From: DASXHY01 sp035552155
GTDB lineage: Bacteria > Verrucomicrobiota > Verrucomicrobiia > Limisphaerales > DASXHY01
Assembly: GCA_035552155.1 (NCBI GenBank)
Contig: DASZLX010000025.1
Coordinates: 44,072 to 108,071 of the forward strand
DNA: 64,000 bases
Reading direction: 5' to 3'
The translations under genes and the position numbers were made by a program. Positions within the stretch are counted from its first letter, which is position 1; every line of letters starts with the position of its first letter. Shown one piece after another: positions 35,782 to 43,523 of this stretch. The notes under the pieces are model-generated. The model was not told where the DNA came from and ran no database searches. It saw only the letters and a program-made list of their open reading frames with translations.

Positions 35782-36789
35782 TTATGACGAAGCCTGATAG
35801 AAGTAGTTCCAGCCGCGGAACGTCAGTGGCTTGCACTGCCCGTCCTCAAGCCAGACACCGTTTCCAACTTCGACGTGACCGATAATTTCGAGGGGATGCT
35901 TGTATTGAGTAGAGGCATGTTCACTCGACCATTGTCCTCGAAGTGTGCCAACGAGAGAAAAGTCAGCCCCACCATTGAAAATGAACTCCACAGGCGGCAA
36001 GCCAATGATTTGGCCAACTCTCTCCACGACTGAAGGAATCTTCAATGCCGAACCTTCCACAACCAAGGCGCACTTACTTGCCTCGCTTAACTCAGCGAGA
36101 GACTGCCCGATTCCATCCGTGTTGTCCATACACCCCCCACATTGGCCACCTTCACCAAGCAATTGGCCGAGGGAGAGCATTGGCTCTAAGTCCGTGAATT
36201 GCCGCCGTAGGAGCTTCAAGGAATCACTTGGTAACCGCGATTCCAGTTTCCCCAAGAAAACGTGAAATGCTGCTGGAGTCATTCCGAGGGGTCTGCTGAC
36301 AAAGATGCTGTCGCCAGGCTTCGCTCCTCGTCGAGTGAGCACGCAGCCACGCTTGGCTTTGCCGATCGATGTTGCGCTAATGCTTAGCTCGCATGCACTC
36401 GTTATGTCTCCCCCAAGCACGGTTGCTCCATGTCGTTCTGCCCCCGAACCGAAACCGCGACACAACGAAAGAATGTCGTCGTACGCGACATCACTTGGCA
36501 GGCCTAAATTTAGAAGTAGTCCGATAGCGCGACCACCACAAGCCGCAATATCGCTCAAATTAAGGCGTGCCAAGTAATCCCCGAGTCCGCAATAGTCTAA
36601 AATGCCAAGTTTGAACGCCGTGAGATCGCTTGGTACCCGGTCGGTCGATAACAATGCGACTTCGTCTCCGAACGCGACCATTGCACAGTCGTCGCCCACC
36701 CCTGCCGGGTCGTCTTTTTCGTTGTAATATGGTTTAATAAAGTCACGAATGAACTCTTTTTCGCCGACCGAAGAGATAGTTTTTTTCAT
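35782..36789 (-). CDS. ThiL-like kinase (AIR-synthase/ThiL superfamily)
   Basis: 335 residues. ThiL-like blocks in order: AGVGDDCAMVAFGDEVALLS, STDRVPSDL, LARLNLSDIAACGGRAIGLL, VLGGDITSACELSIS, the middle-domain motif DSIFVSRPLGMTPAAFHVFL, and DNTDGIGQSLAELSEAS (the ThiL form is DiSDGL). The metal/ATP-binding Asp pairs are present. ThiL phosphorylates thiamine phosphate, but no other thiamine gene is near, and this gene sits 11 bases after an HD-TIR fusion and two dCTP-deaminase paralogues. A specialised kinase for a nucleotide or cofactor in that system is more likely. Last gene of the minus-strand operon. Confidence 0.78.
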   Translation of the reverse strand: MKKTISSVGEKEFIRDFIKPYYNEKDDPAGVGDDCAMVAFGDEVALLSTDRVPSDLTAFKLGILDYCGLGDYLARLNLSDIAACGGRAIGLLLNLGLPSDVAYDDILSLCRGFGSGAERHGATVLGGDITSACELSISATSIGKAKRGCVLTRRGAKPGDSIFVSRPLGMTPAAFHVFLGKLESRLPSDSLKLLRRQFTDLEPMLSLGQLLGEGGQCGGCMDNTDGIGQSLAELSEASKCALVVEGSALKIPSVVERVGQIIGLPPVEFIFNGGADFSLVGTLRGQWSSEHASTQYKHPLEIIGHVEVGNGVWLEDGQCKPLTFRGWNYFYQASS

Positions 36790-36800
36790 TCAGAGCCCTC

Positions 36801-38828
36801 TTAAGAAGTGAGCCATGCGATTACAGCCTCAACAAGTTCGTCGAGTTTGCTGTCTGAATAAAGGTAAATGCCATCATTAATAATCGGCGGATTCGTTAAT
36901 CCCTTATGAAATTCGTCCCAGTTTTTAACCTTGGCCTTCATACGGTCGCAGGAGATGAGGCTTATAATGACTTTTTTATTTTGGTTTTCCTTCTCTCTTC
37001 CTTCCAGAATTTCCGCATAAATATTTCCTTTCCTACTATCCCAAGATTGAAGATAGCTGTCCGAGAAAACATACAAGACCGCATCGGCTTCTTTAATTAG
37101 TCTGCGGCTGTTCTCCTGCGACGTGCCTCCGATCCAGAGAAGAGAATCCAATAACACATTGTATCGTTGCTCTTTCTTATATAGGCATCTCACTATCCGC
37201 TGAACTTCTACCCGGTCCTTAAAGGAGCAAGATATAGCTATCTTCGGCTCTTTGAATGATTTCGGCTCCGACCAAGTGTTGCTTGGGACCCGGAGGTCAC
37301 GCCTGGTGTCCTCGTTACTAAGCGCAGCGTAGAGGGCATCCTGGTCTTTTTGCATCCGAGACTCGATTTCCTCGAATTCACCGACGCCACGCCGATTACG
37401 ATCCGGCAGGAAAACAAGAAATGATCGAGCAACCAGTCGAACCTCCTGACCGGAGTTAAATACAGGAGAAAATGCACCGGCGCACAGCTCAAGTGCGACT
37501 GGAGGGGCACAGTGTTCCATGAGGGCCTGTTTGACTCTCACCGAACCTGCTTTATAGAGCTTTCTGTCATTTTCGTCGTCGTGATCGTAGAGCAGGTCAA
37601 AAAAAGCCTTTTCAGGAACCGTAATGTCGATTGAGGCTTTGGAGGAACCTTTGTCACCGACTCCGGGCACGTCTGAGTCTTTATCATTTGCTTGATTCCG
37701 TGTAACAACGCGGCACTCATATCCCGAAATGGTGCTTCTGAAAACTGTTAACGCCTCGCGGGCATACGCCGGTATAGTTGTGCTCGGCGACGTGATTCCC
37801 CTTAATGCTAAAAGTACGGAGTGGTCGTCCAACCTACGAAATTGCTCCCATTCCAATTCCTGTGCGATTCCATTCTCAGCAAGAAGTTTGCGACCGTTTT
37901 CTTCTTTGAGAAACCCTTGCAGGATATTGCGCAACAACGCCTGTCTGAAGCGCACGGGCGGTGCTGTATAAACGAATGTCCAAAGGCGCGCACGAGTTGC
38001 AAGGAAATCAATCACCGGGCGAGGATCATTGACAATTACTCCCTTCTCATCAAAACTCTCAATCGTGCGAAGAACAGAGTCAGGGTTCGATAGACTTCCT
38101 ATCGTCAGATGAGCGTCTCGATGAACATAGTCAAGCCTGTCTGCATCTATTACGCCATCGAGCATTTGCCTTAATGTTTGAAGCCACTTGTTATCTACGG
38201 GTGTGAGATTGCCAACGATGAGCATTACTACAAACTTCAGCGAAAAAGTTTTGAGTTGAGCCATCTGGAAAATATCTAAAATTCCCCTCACAGTGAAAAC
38301 GGATTTTCTCGACGACCAATATTCCGGCGTAAGCGCTTTGAGTCGAGTATCGCCGTTTAAATCGTTGAAGATGCTGATGTGCGGTCGCAAGTAAAGACTG
38401 GTGATTTTCTGAAAAGGCAATTCTCCAATATCTTGCAGCAGTGCAGCGAGCAGCAGGTGGGATATTATGCTTTCAGCCGGCGAATTCCCTGCCTTTAGGA
38501 CTTGATCGTCCACTTTCTTAAGTTCTTCAATAGCATCTTTCGGGAATAACTCTCCTCGCTTTCCCCAAAGATGAGTCGTCAAACGGTGCATCATCAAGAG
38601 AGTGCCGACTGCGTGGGAAAACCTCGTTTGGGTGGCCGAGAAGAAATTGATCGATGTATATCCAAGCTGGCTGATTCGGGTCAACCGGGTTAGCGGTTGA
38701 GCGTTAAGAATTGCCCGAAGAGGATCATGCAATGGGTTTGGCAGATCGCTGAAGTTGACCTTTCCATGAATAGAATCGTAGAAATAGTCGAAGTCCTCGG
38801 TCGGTTGTTGCGGGCTGGGTTCACTCAT
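36801..38828 (-). CDS. HD-domain (dNTPase-like) protein fused to a TIR-like domain
   Basis: 675 residues. Residues about 15-330 are a SAMHD1/dGTPase-type HD domain: IHGKVNF start, RLTRISQLGYTS, RFSHAVGTLLMMHRL (His72 ligand) and VIDADRLDYVHRDAH (Asp228 ligand). The central motif, normally LLHDLGHGPFSH, reads LLQDIGELPFQK (131-141), so the metal-ligand His is Gln and the catalytic His is Glu. Residues about 527-665 form a TIR-like domain: KIAISCSFKDRVEVQRIV, RLIKEADAVLYVFSDSYLQS, GNIYAEILEGREKENQNKKV. The HD part may bind but not hydrolyse dNTPs and may gate the TIR effector. It overlaps the dCTP-deaminase paralogue upstream by eight bases. Confidence 0.8.
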   Translation of the reverse strand: MSEPSPQQPTEDFDYFYDSIHGKVNFSDLPNPLHDPLRAILNAQPLTRLTRISQLGYTSINFFSATQTRFSHAVGTLLMMHRLTTHLWGKRGELFPKDAIEELKKVDDQVLKAGNSPAESIISHLLLAALLQDIGELPFQKITSLYLRPHISIFNDLNGDTRLKALTPEYWSSRKSVFTVRGILDIFQMAQLKTFSLKFVVMLIVGNLTPVDNKWLQTLRQMLDGVIDADRLDYVHRDAHLTIGSLSNPDSVLRTIESFDEKGVIVNDPRPVIDFLATRARLWTFVYTAPPVRFRQALLRNILQGFLKEENGRKLLAENGIAQELEWEQFRRLDDHSVLLALRGITSPSTTIPAYAREALTVFRSTISGYECRVVTRNQANDKDSDVPGVGDKGSSKASIDITVPEKAFFDLLYDHDDENDRKLYKAGSVRVKQALMEHCAPPVALELCAGAFSPVFNSGQEVRLVARSFLVFLPDRNRRGVGEFEEIESRMQKDQDALYAALSNEDTRRDLRVPSNTWSEPKSFKEPKIAISCSFKDRVEVQRIVRCLYKKEQRYNVLLDSLLWIGGTSQENSRRLIKEADAVLYVFSDSYLQSWDSRKGNIYAEILEGREKENQNKKVIISLISCDRMKAKVKNWDEFHKGLTNPPIINDGIYLYSDSKLDELVEAVIAWLTS

Positions 38829-39342
38829 AATCGTGTTGGTAGGCCAACGATGGAACAGGGCTGCGGTGATAGCGGTATTTCCCGGAATATAGTACCCGAG
38901 GTCCGCGTGTGCGCCAGAACGTCACTTGACCAATCGACATTCCGGGATATACGCGGACCGGGTGAACCGCATGAAGTTGGAGTGTCCATTGGTTTATAGA
39001 TCCTAAGTCAATCAGATCCGCCGTAATATCGATGAAGATGCCCAATCTTCCAACGGACGACCGTCCGCGAATAATCGGGACATAATGTTCACTCCCCATC
39101 GTTTCCTCGGTATTCATCAGATAAATACGGTTTGGTTTGAGAATCAAGCCCCCTTTGGGAATCGTAAAGGTACGCGTTTTATTTCTCTTCGCCGCATCAA
39201 GGATCTTCTGTGTGTAAATGCAACAGCGGTTTCCAAGCCGGAAGTCGTACGAGTTTGGTGCAAGTTGGCGCTTACGGAAAGGACGAATGATGATCTTCCC
39301 ATTCGCTACACCAGTTTCAATTTCTGGGCCAGTGAGAATCAT
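38821..39342 (-). CDS. dCTP-deaminase-like protein, catalytic Glu replaced by Gln
   Basis: 173 residues of the Dcd/dUTPase fold: ILTGPEIETGVANG start, RQLAPNSYDFRLGN, then GRSSVGRLGIFIDITADL with the conserved Ser and Arg. The following block reads SINQWTLQLHAVHPVRVYPG. The residue aligned with the catalytic Glu138 of E. coli Dcd (LEF there, LEL in the neighbouring paralogue) is Gln (codon CAA). The fold and nucleotide site look intact but deaminase activity is probably lost. It overlaps the paralogue upstream by four bases and the HD-TIR gene downstream by eight, so the three products should be made in fixed ratio. Possible role: non-catalytic partner in a mixed Dcd trimer, or dCTP/dTTP sensor. 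Confidence 0.8.
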   Translation of the reverse strand: MILTGPEIETGVANGKIIIRPFRKRQLAPNSYDFRLGNRCCIYTQKILDAAKRNKTRTFTIPKGGLILKPNRIYLMNTEETMGSEHYVPIIRGRSSVGRLGIFIDITADLIDLGSINQWTLQLHAVHPVRVYPGMSIGQVTFWRTRGPRVLYSGKYRYHRSPVPSLAYQHDYE

Positions 39343-39851
39343 TGTCTCATGCGAGTGATTGCGTGGTCCCTATTTCCGACCGGTTGCGAATCGCGATGGT
39401 ATCGACCAATGTAGCGATGGGAACTATTTTCGTTGGTTAACCAAAAAGAAACCTGGCCTATTTTCATGTGTGGGTAGACCCGCACCCGCTGTACGACGGT
39501 CAACTCCAGTGTCCAGTGGGAACAACTGCCGAGATGACCGAGGTCTGCGGTCACGTTCAAAAAGATCCCGAGTCTGCCAATCGAAGATCGTCCAAGAAGC
39601 AGTGTGACATATCTGTCGCTCCCAATTCGCTCAAGCGTTGCACCCAGATAGACTCTACCAGGTTTTAAAACGTGGCCCCTTGAGGATAAGGACACTTTGC
39701 GAAGTGCTTTTCCGCCAGAACCCAATACGAGCAGTGAGTTGCCAAGGTGGTAATTATAGCTGTTTGGATTGAGATCCGATTCATCGAAAGGCTCAAGCAA
39801 AATGTCACCTCTCTTGACGGCAGACTGAATCGCTGGCCCTGTAAGAATCAT
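39339..39851 (-). CDS. dCTP deaminase
   Basis: 170 residues, first gene of the minus-strand operon. Dcd motifs: ILTGPAIQSAVKRG, LNPNSYNYHLGN, GRSSIGRLGIFLNVTADL, and SHWTLELTVVQRVRVYPHMK with the catalytic Glu present. Dcd deaminates dCTP to dUTP. Stand-alone dCTP deaminases are known as anti-phage enzymes that drain dCTP during infection; in this defence-like setting that is a better guess than pyrimidine synthesis. The tail after the GQVSFW strand (residues about 145-170) is short and basic. Its partner 38821-39342 is the Gln variant. Confidence 0.83.
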   Translation of the reverse strand: MILTGPAIQSAVKRGDILLEPFDESDLNPNSYNYHLGNSLLVLGSGGKALRKVSLSSRGHVLKPGRVYLGATLERIGSDRYVTLLLGRSSIGRLGIFLNVTADLGHLGSCSHWTLELTVVQRVRVYPHMKIGQVSFWLTNENSSHRYIGRYHRDSQPVGNRDHAITRMRQ

Positions 39852-40455
39852 GTTTACCGCGAAAGCTTACACAAAAGCTTTTGATTTTGAACTCCTTTAA
39901 TTCACTTTTTAGCCTTGTCCAAACCCATGCCCCATCACTGGATTTTGAGCTTTTTGCACGCTTCCCGGATTAAAATTGCTTTGCTTGTCATTCCATTTTT
40001 CGCGTGCAAGTCTTCCGCCTCCGCTTTCTGCATTTGAAACGTGGGAGCGCTTTGGCACAATGCGCTATATGGTTGGCCAAGCCGAGGCATTTCGCTCTTC
40101 CGCGAGCTTCTGTAACCAATTCGTTATATGATTTGCAACTGCACCAGATCCTGTAAACGACTGGTAAAGTTTCATGAGAATGTCAGTCTGAAGCGTCTGG
40201 AGCGTTCTGTTCTTCAGGATTAAACACCACCATCCGAGCGGGTGAAGCATACCAAGTCATAAGCTACGTTTGGATTAAAATCTTGGCCATGCTCTGCTCT
40301 ATCGAATACCGCGATCACTCGCGAGCCACACAGAAGGCAAGCAATGTATTGTTCAAATCGGTGATGAATTCCAAGTTTGGCGCTGCAGAATCTAAGGCTT
40401 GACTAAGGTGACAAGAGAACCAACAATCGCCGCATAATCTTAATGGAAGGGGCGC
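39852..40455. other. 604-base gap with only doubtful short frames
   Basis: It separates the divergent Dcd operon and the TIR-like/pYEATS operon and must hold both promoters. On the minus strand a 51-codon frame (39935-40090) ends with QKAEAEDLHAKNGMTSKAIL, which reads like a genuine helical C-terminus. The overlapping frame just upstream (40065-40250) ends FTGSGAVANHITNWLQKLAE. These could be two halves of one small frameshifted gene, but I cannot identify it. Confidence 0.3.
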
Positions 40456-41142
40456 ATGAGAATCTTTGTCGGCTTTGGCTTTAACGGACGAGACCGGTGG
40501 ATTAGCGACATGGTGTTTCCACTTGTTGAGGCGTTTGGCGACAGCGTTATCACTGGCGAAGCAATGTTTGGAGAGGTGATATCGGAGGAAGTCAAAACTC
40601 GGATTCGGCGTTCGAACGCTTACGTTGGATTTCTGACGCGTCGCCCGGACGGCGCCCCCGGTGAAACGCATATGTGGGTCATTCAGGAACTTGCATTCGC
40701 GGTGGCTTCTGGATTGCGCGTCGTCGAGATCCGCGAAACCGGAGTCCATAATCAAGCCGGCATGCTTGGGGATCGGTCGCGTATCACTTACGATGAAGCC
40801 CGACGGGATGAATGTCTCGTTTCTCTGGTCAAAACGCTTGGCAACTGGCACAAGGAAATTGACGTTCAACTTCAATTATTGCCAGAGGAATACGCTCAGG
40901 AATTATTTCCGTTGCATCGCAAGCAGGATTTGCGGTGCACCTATCGGCTACGCGTGGATGGAGAGGCGGGACCGGAGATCCAAACCCGGATCGAACCGAT
41001 TGGGCAGGGATTATTTGTGGGAGCGAAAAACGTTCCCCGGCAGGCATTGGTCCAAGTGCGGATAGAGTACCAGGGTAAGAATTGGACTTCCGCTTTTGAA
41101 AGCGTCGATTCAATCGCGATTCGTTTGCAAAAAGAAATTTGA
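40456..41142 (+). CDS. TIR-like / deoxyribosyltransferase-fold sensor protein
   Basis: 228 residues. The N-terminal half is a TIR/nucleoside-deoxyribosyltransferase-like Rossmannoid: MRIFVGFGFNGRDRWISDMV, GEAMFGEVISEEVKTRIRRS, NAYVGFLTRRPDGAPG, HMWVIQELAFAVASGLRVVE with the conserved Glu of this fold. The C-terminal half (about 150-228) is a beta-rich domain, CTYRLRVDGEAGPEIQTRIE ... VQVRIEYQGKNWTSAFES. First gene of a five-gene operon with pYEATS-like, TIR, SLOG-like and patatin proteins. It may recognise a nucleotide ligand or cleave NAD. The Shine-Dalgarno region is tggaagggg, about five bases before ATG. Confidence 0.68.
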   Translation: MRIFVGFGFNGRDRWISDMVFPLVEAFGDSVITGEAMFGEVISEEVKTRIRRSNAYVGFLTRRPDGAPGETHMWVIQELAFAVASGLRVVEIRETGVHNQAGMLGDRSRITYDEARRDECLVSLVKTLGNWHKEIDVQLQLLPEEYAQELFPLHRKQDLRCTYRLRVDGEAGPEIQTRIEPIGQGLFVGAKNVPRQALVQVRIEYQGKNWTSAFESVDSIAIRLQKEI

Positions 41143-41157
41143 ATCAGAAGGGTGGGT

Positions 41158-41454
41158 ATGAAAATAGCGCAGGATTTCGAATATCAAGGTGATGACTGGT
41201 GGAAATGGTGGATCTGGATCGACGCCACTGACGCCGAACTGAACCAGATTGACCAGGTGGTTTACAATCTGCACTCGACCTTTCCCGAGCCGGTGCGCAC
41301 CGTGAAAGATCGCAGCAGCAAGTTCAGGTTGAAGACTGCAGGGTGGGGGGTGTTTCGCATTTACGCAGACGTATTTCTAGAGGAGGGGCCGCCCAAGAGA
41401 CTGATACATGATCTGGTGCTGCGCTATCCAAATGGCACACCGACCAAGGCATGA
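41158..41454 (+). CDS. pYEATS-like small protein
   Basis: 98 residues from ATG 41158; GTG 41152 is in frame as an alternative. The sequence is that of a prokaryotic YEATS-like beta-sandwich: WWKWWIWIDATDAELNQIDQ, VVYNLHSTFPEPVRTVKDRS and KFRLKTAGWGVFRIYADVFL. The LHxTFP and GWGxF signatures are characteristic. Eukaryotic YEATS domains read acyl-lysine; the prokaryotic ones were noted next to TIR and other effectors in conflict systems, where they are thought to be ligand- or modification-sensing adaptors. Here it lies between a TIR-like protein and a true TIR protein, which fits. Confidence 0.72.
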   Translation: MKIAQDFEYQGDDWWKWWIWIDATDAELNQIDQVVYNLHSTFPEPVRTVKDRSSKFRLKTAGWGVFRIYADVFLEEGPPKRLIHDLVLRYPNGTPTKA

Positions 41455-41511
41455 ACTTATAGCGGATCCGTCCAACATGGGAATATGCACATGACTGATT
41501 AATCGCCAACC

Positions 41512-42795
41512 ATGCGAGACGGTCTAAAGGTCATCATACAATTTCAATTGCCGGACGGCACTTATTGTTGCCGCGGCTTTGAAGGGGCGGGCTTCGCGAC
41601 TCCGGCGCTGGTGGTTGTTCTCGCTGTGGGGCAGGGGACACAAGCAGCGCAAACCGCGGAACGAGAACTCGTCGCTGCCGTAATTTCCCTTTCTGGCCAG
41701 CCTGAACACCTGGGGATGCCGTGTCGCGGATCCATAGCAACGCCTCTGAGATGTCACGCTCACGAGGTGAGATCCTGTCACAAACTTCTGGTGGTTATCG
41801 GCGATCAGCACACGCCGATAGCGTACAGCGGGATAATTGCTGAATGGGACACAAAACGGCGGTCGGACGATAGCTATCAGATTCTTCCGGTGTTTCCTTT
41901 GGGTAGTCAAGTTGATCAGTTGCTGCCGCTGGAGCTACGCGGATTGAACGCCTGTTTTTACCAGGACGTCAAACAGCACATTATTCCGTGTGTTCTTGCA
42001 CGATCAGGTATTACTTCCGAGGACTATCGAGTATTTATCAGTTACAAGCGCGATGAGACGTCTGCTTTAGCCGATCAACTTTTCGGGGTGTTATCCGCGG
42101 CTGGATTCGATGTCTTTTTGGATCGGTATTGTCTTCCCGCGGGCGTGTCCTTCCAGGAATATCTCGCGCAGGAACTGGCGGATAAATCGATGCTCTTGGT
42201 ATTGGAATCCGATGGGGTCGTCACTTCCGATTGGGTAAAATGGGAAATCGATTTGGCGAAAAAATCCAAAATGGGATTGATCGCCCTGCATCCTGCAGGT
42301 GCGGCGATGCATCCGGACATTGATCCACCTCGGCGTCGCGAGCTGAATGCCGCTGCCCCCCAGGATCCGAGACGGATAGCGGATGCTTTAGCGCAACAGG
42401 TTGTTCTGTGGGTCCGGGAGGTTCATAACGCCGCGCTGCACAAACGCAGAAATGAACTCCGGCAGAACCTGATCGGTGAAGCAGGAATTTGGGGTTTGTC
42501 CGTGGATTCATCGGCGCCTCAAGGTTATGTCAAATTACAAAGCGCCAGCGTGCCGCGCCGGGAGTATCGCATTTGGCTCACTTCGCGGCTGTTGCAATTC
42601 GATGATTTTCATTACACGGATACCGAGTGTGTAGCGAATTCTTCCGGCACTGGCCTGGTGATGTCGTCGATGCCGCACGTCGTCAAGCTTCGGCGAGAGA
42701 AAATCGAATGGCTGGCTCGGTGTTCGGGAATTCGTTTCTCCGATGAGGGTCAACTCATCCATACTGTAGCGAAAATCGCCGGGGGAACTCTATGA
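41512..42795 (+). CDS. TIR-domain protein with N-terminal sensor region
   Basis: 427 residues. A canonical TIR domain lies at about 168-290: YRVFISYKRDETSALADQLF, GVLSAAGFDVFLDRYCLPAG, FQEYLAQELADKSMLLVLES and TSDWVKWEIDLAKKSKMGLI, where the Glu in KWEI fits the NADase catalytic position. The first 165 residues (ALVVVLAVGQGTQAAQTAER ... HKLLVVIGDQHTPI) look like a second Rossmannoid domain, perhaps an inactive TIR or SLOG. The C-terminal about 130 residues are not recognised. Probably produces a nucleotide signal or depletes NAD on infection. Its stop overlaps the start of the SLOG-like gene by four bases. Confidence 0.8.
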   Translation: MRDGLKVIIQFQLPDGTYCCRGFEGAGFATPALVVVLAVGQGTQAAQTAERELVAAVISLSGQPEHLGMPCRGSIATPLRCHAHEVRSCHKLLVVIGDQHTPIAYSGIIAEWDTKRRSDDSYQILPVFPLGSQVDQLLPLELRGLNACFYQDVKQHIIPCVLARSGITSEDYRVFISYKRDETSALADQLFGVLSAAGFDVFLDRYCLPAGVSFQEYLAQELADKSMLLVLESDGVVTSDWVKWEIDLAKKSKMGLIALHPAGAAMHPDIDPPRRRELNAAAPQDPRRIADALAQQVVLWVREVHNAALHKRRNELRQNLIGEAGIWGLSVDSSAPQGYVKLQSASVPRREYRIWLTSRLLQFDDFHYTDTECVANSSGTGLVMSSMPHVVKLRREKIEWLARCSGIRFSDEGQLIHTVAKIAGGTL

Positions 42796-43502
42796 AAAGT
42801 ATCCTCCTCCTGGTGGATCTGCCAACGACTGACAGCGAATCGACGCTCCCAAATGCCTGGGAAGAGATCGAGGATGCGGTCATGGCTTTGGGCGCTGCCG
42901 CAGTTTCCAGCGGGGCGCAACTGGTGTGTTCCGGCCATCGGACCCTCGCGCCATTGCTGGCGCTGACAGCGCAGGCGTATTCGTCGTCGGAACCTGCCGA
43001 GAGCAAAAAGTCGGAGAAGCCCGAACCCAGTGTTCTTTTTTACTCCTTGGCGGAAAACGAATCCGGGTTGCAGCTTAAATCATTGTCTGCACTCTCGGGC
43101 GTGGATTTGCTCTCCGGAAAATTTGAATCGGTTCTGGAACGCACTGACCCAGAAGGAGTGGTTAGCATCGGAGGCACCCACCGGACGAGGTACGAATTGG
43201 AGATTTACTTGAGCTGGCGCAAGCGACGGGAAAAGCCGCTGAACGTCTTTATTCTGGGTATGACCGGAGGAACCGCGCAGTCGCTGGAACGGGAACAGTT
43301 TCCGGGACGCCATTTTGGCAATGAGTTTGTGGCACGGTTCCGTCACTTGCTCAGCGAACACCAAAGAAAGAACCAACCGGTTTCCGGTCGGGAGGAGAAA
43401 GTCAAAGACGAGAGCGAAAAGTTCTACGTGCCGTATGCGGTTATTACCCAAATGATCGTTTACGAAATTCTGAATGGTAAACCGTGGCAACGAAGTGGAT
43501 AG
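42792..43502 (+). CDS. SLOG-like nucleotide-sensing domain protein
   Basis: 236 residues. Rossmannoid with features of the SLOG superfamily: AVMALGAAAVSSGAQLVCSG followed by HRTLAPLLALTA, and GVVSIGGTHRTRYELEIYLS (GG...E pattern), then PLNVFILGMTGGTAQ. SLOG proteins bind nucleotide-derived ligands and in defence loci are predicted sensors of signals made by partner enzymes such as TIR or cyclases. It overlaps the TIR gene by four bases and is followed by the patatin gene by 21, so it is a candidate link between TIR signal and phospholipase effector. Confidence 0.6.
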   Translation: MKSILLLVDLPTTDSESTLPNAWEEIEDAVMALGAAAVSSGAQLVCSGHRTLAPLLALTAQAYSSSEPAESKKSEKPEPSVLFYSLAENESGLQLKSLSALSGVDLLSGKFESVLERTDPEGVVSIGGTHRTRYELEIYLSWRKRREKPLNVFILGMTGGTAQSLEREQFPGRHFGNEFVARFRHLLSEHQRKNQPVSGREEKVKDESEKFYVPYAVITQMIVYEILNGKPWQRSG

Positions 43503-43523
43503 CTTCGTTGAACAACATTCCCC

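Noticed and set aside
35782..36789. Thiamine biosynthesis gene thiL
   Set aside because: Motifs fit the superfamily, but the operon context has no thiamine genes, so the symbol was not assigned.
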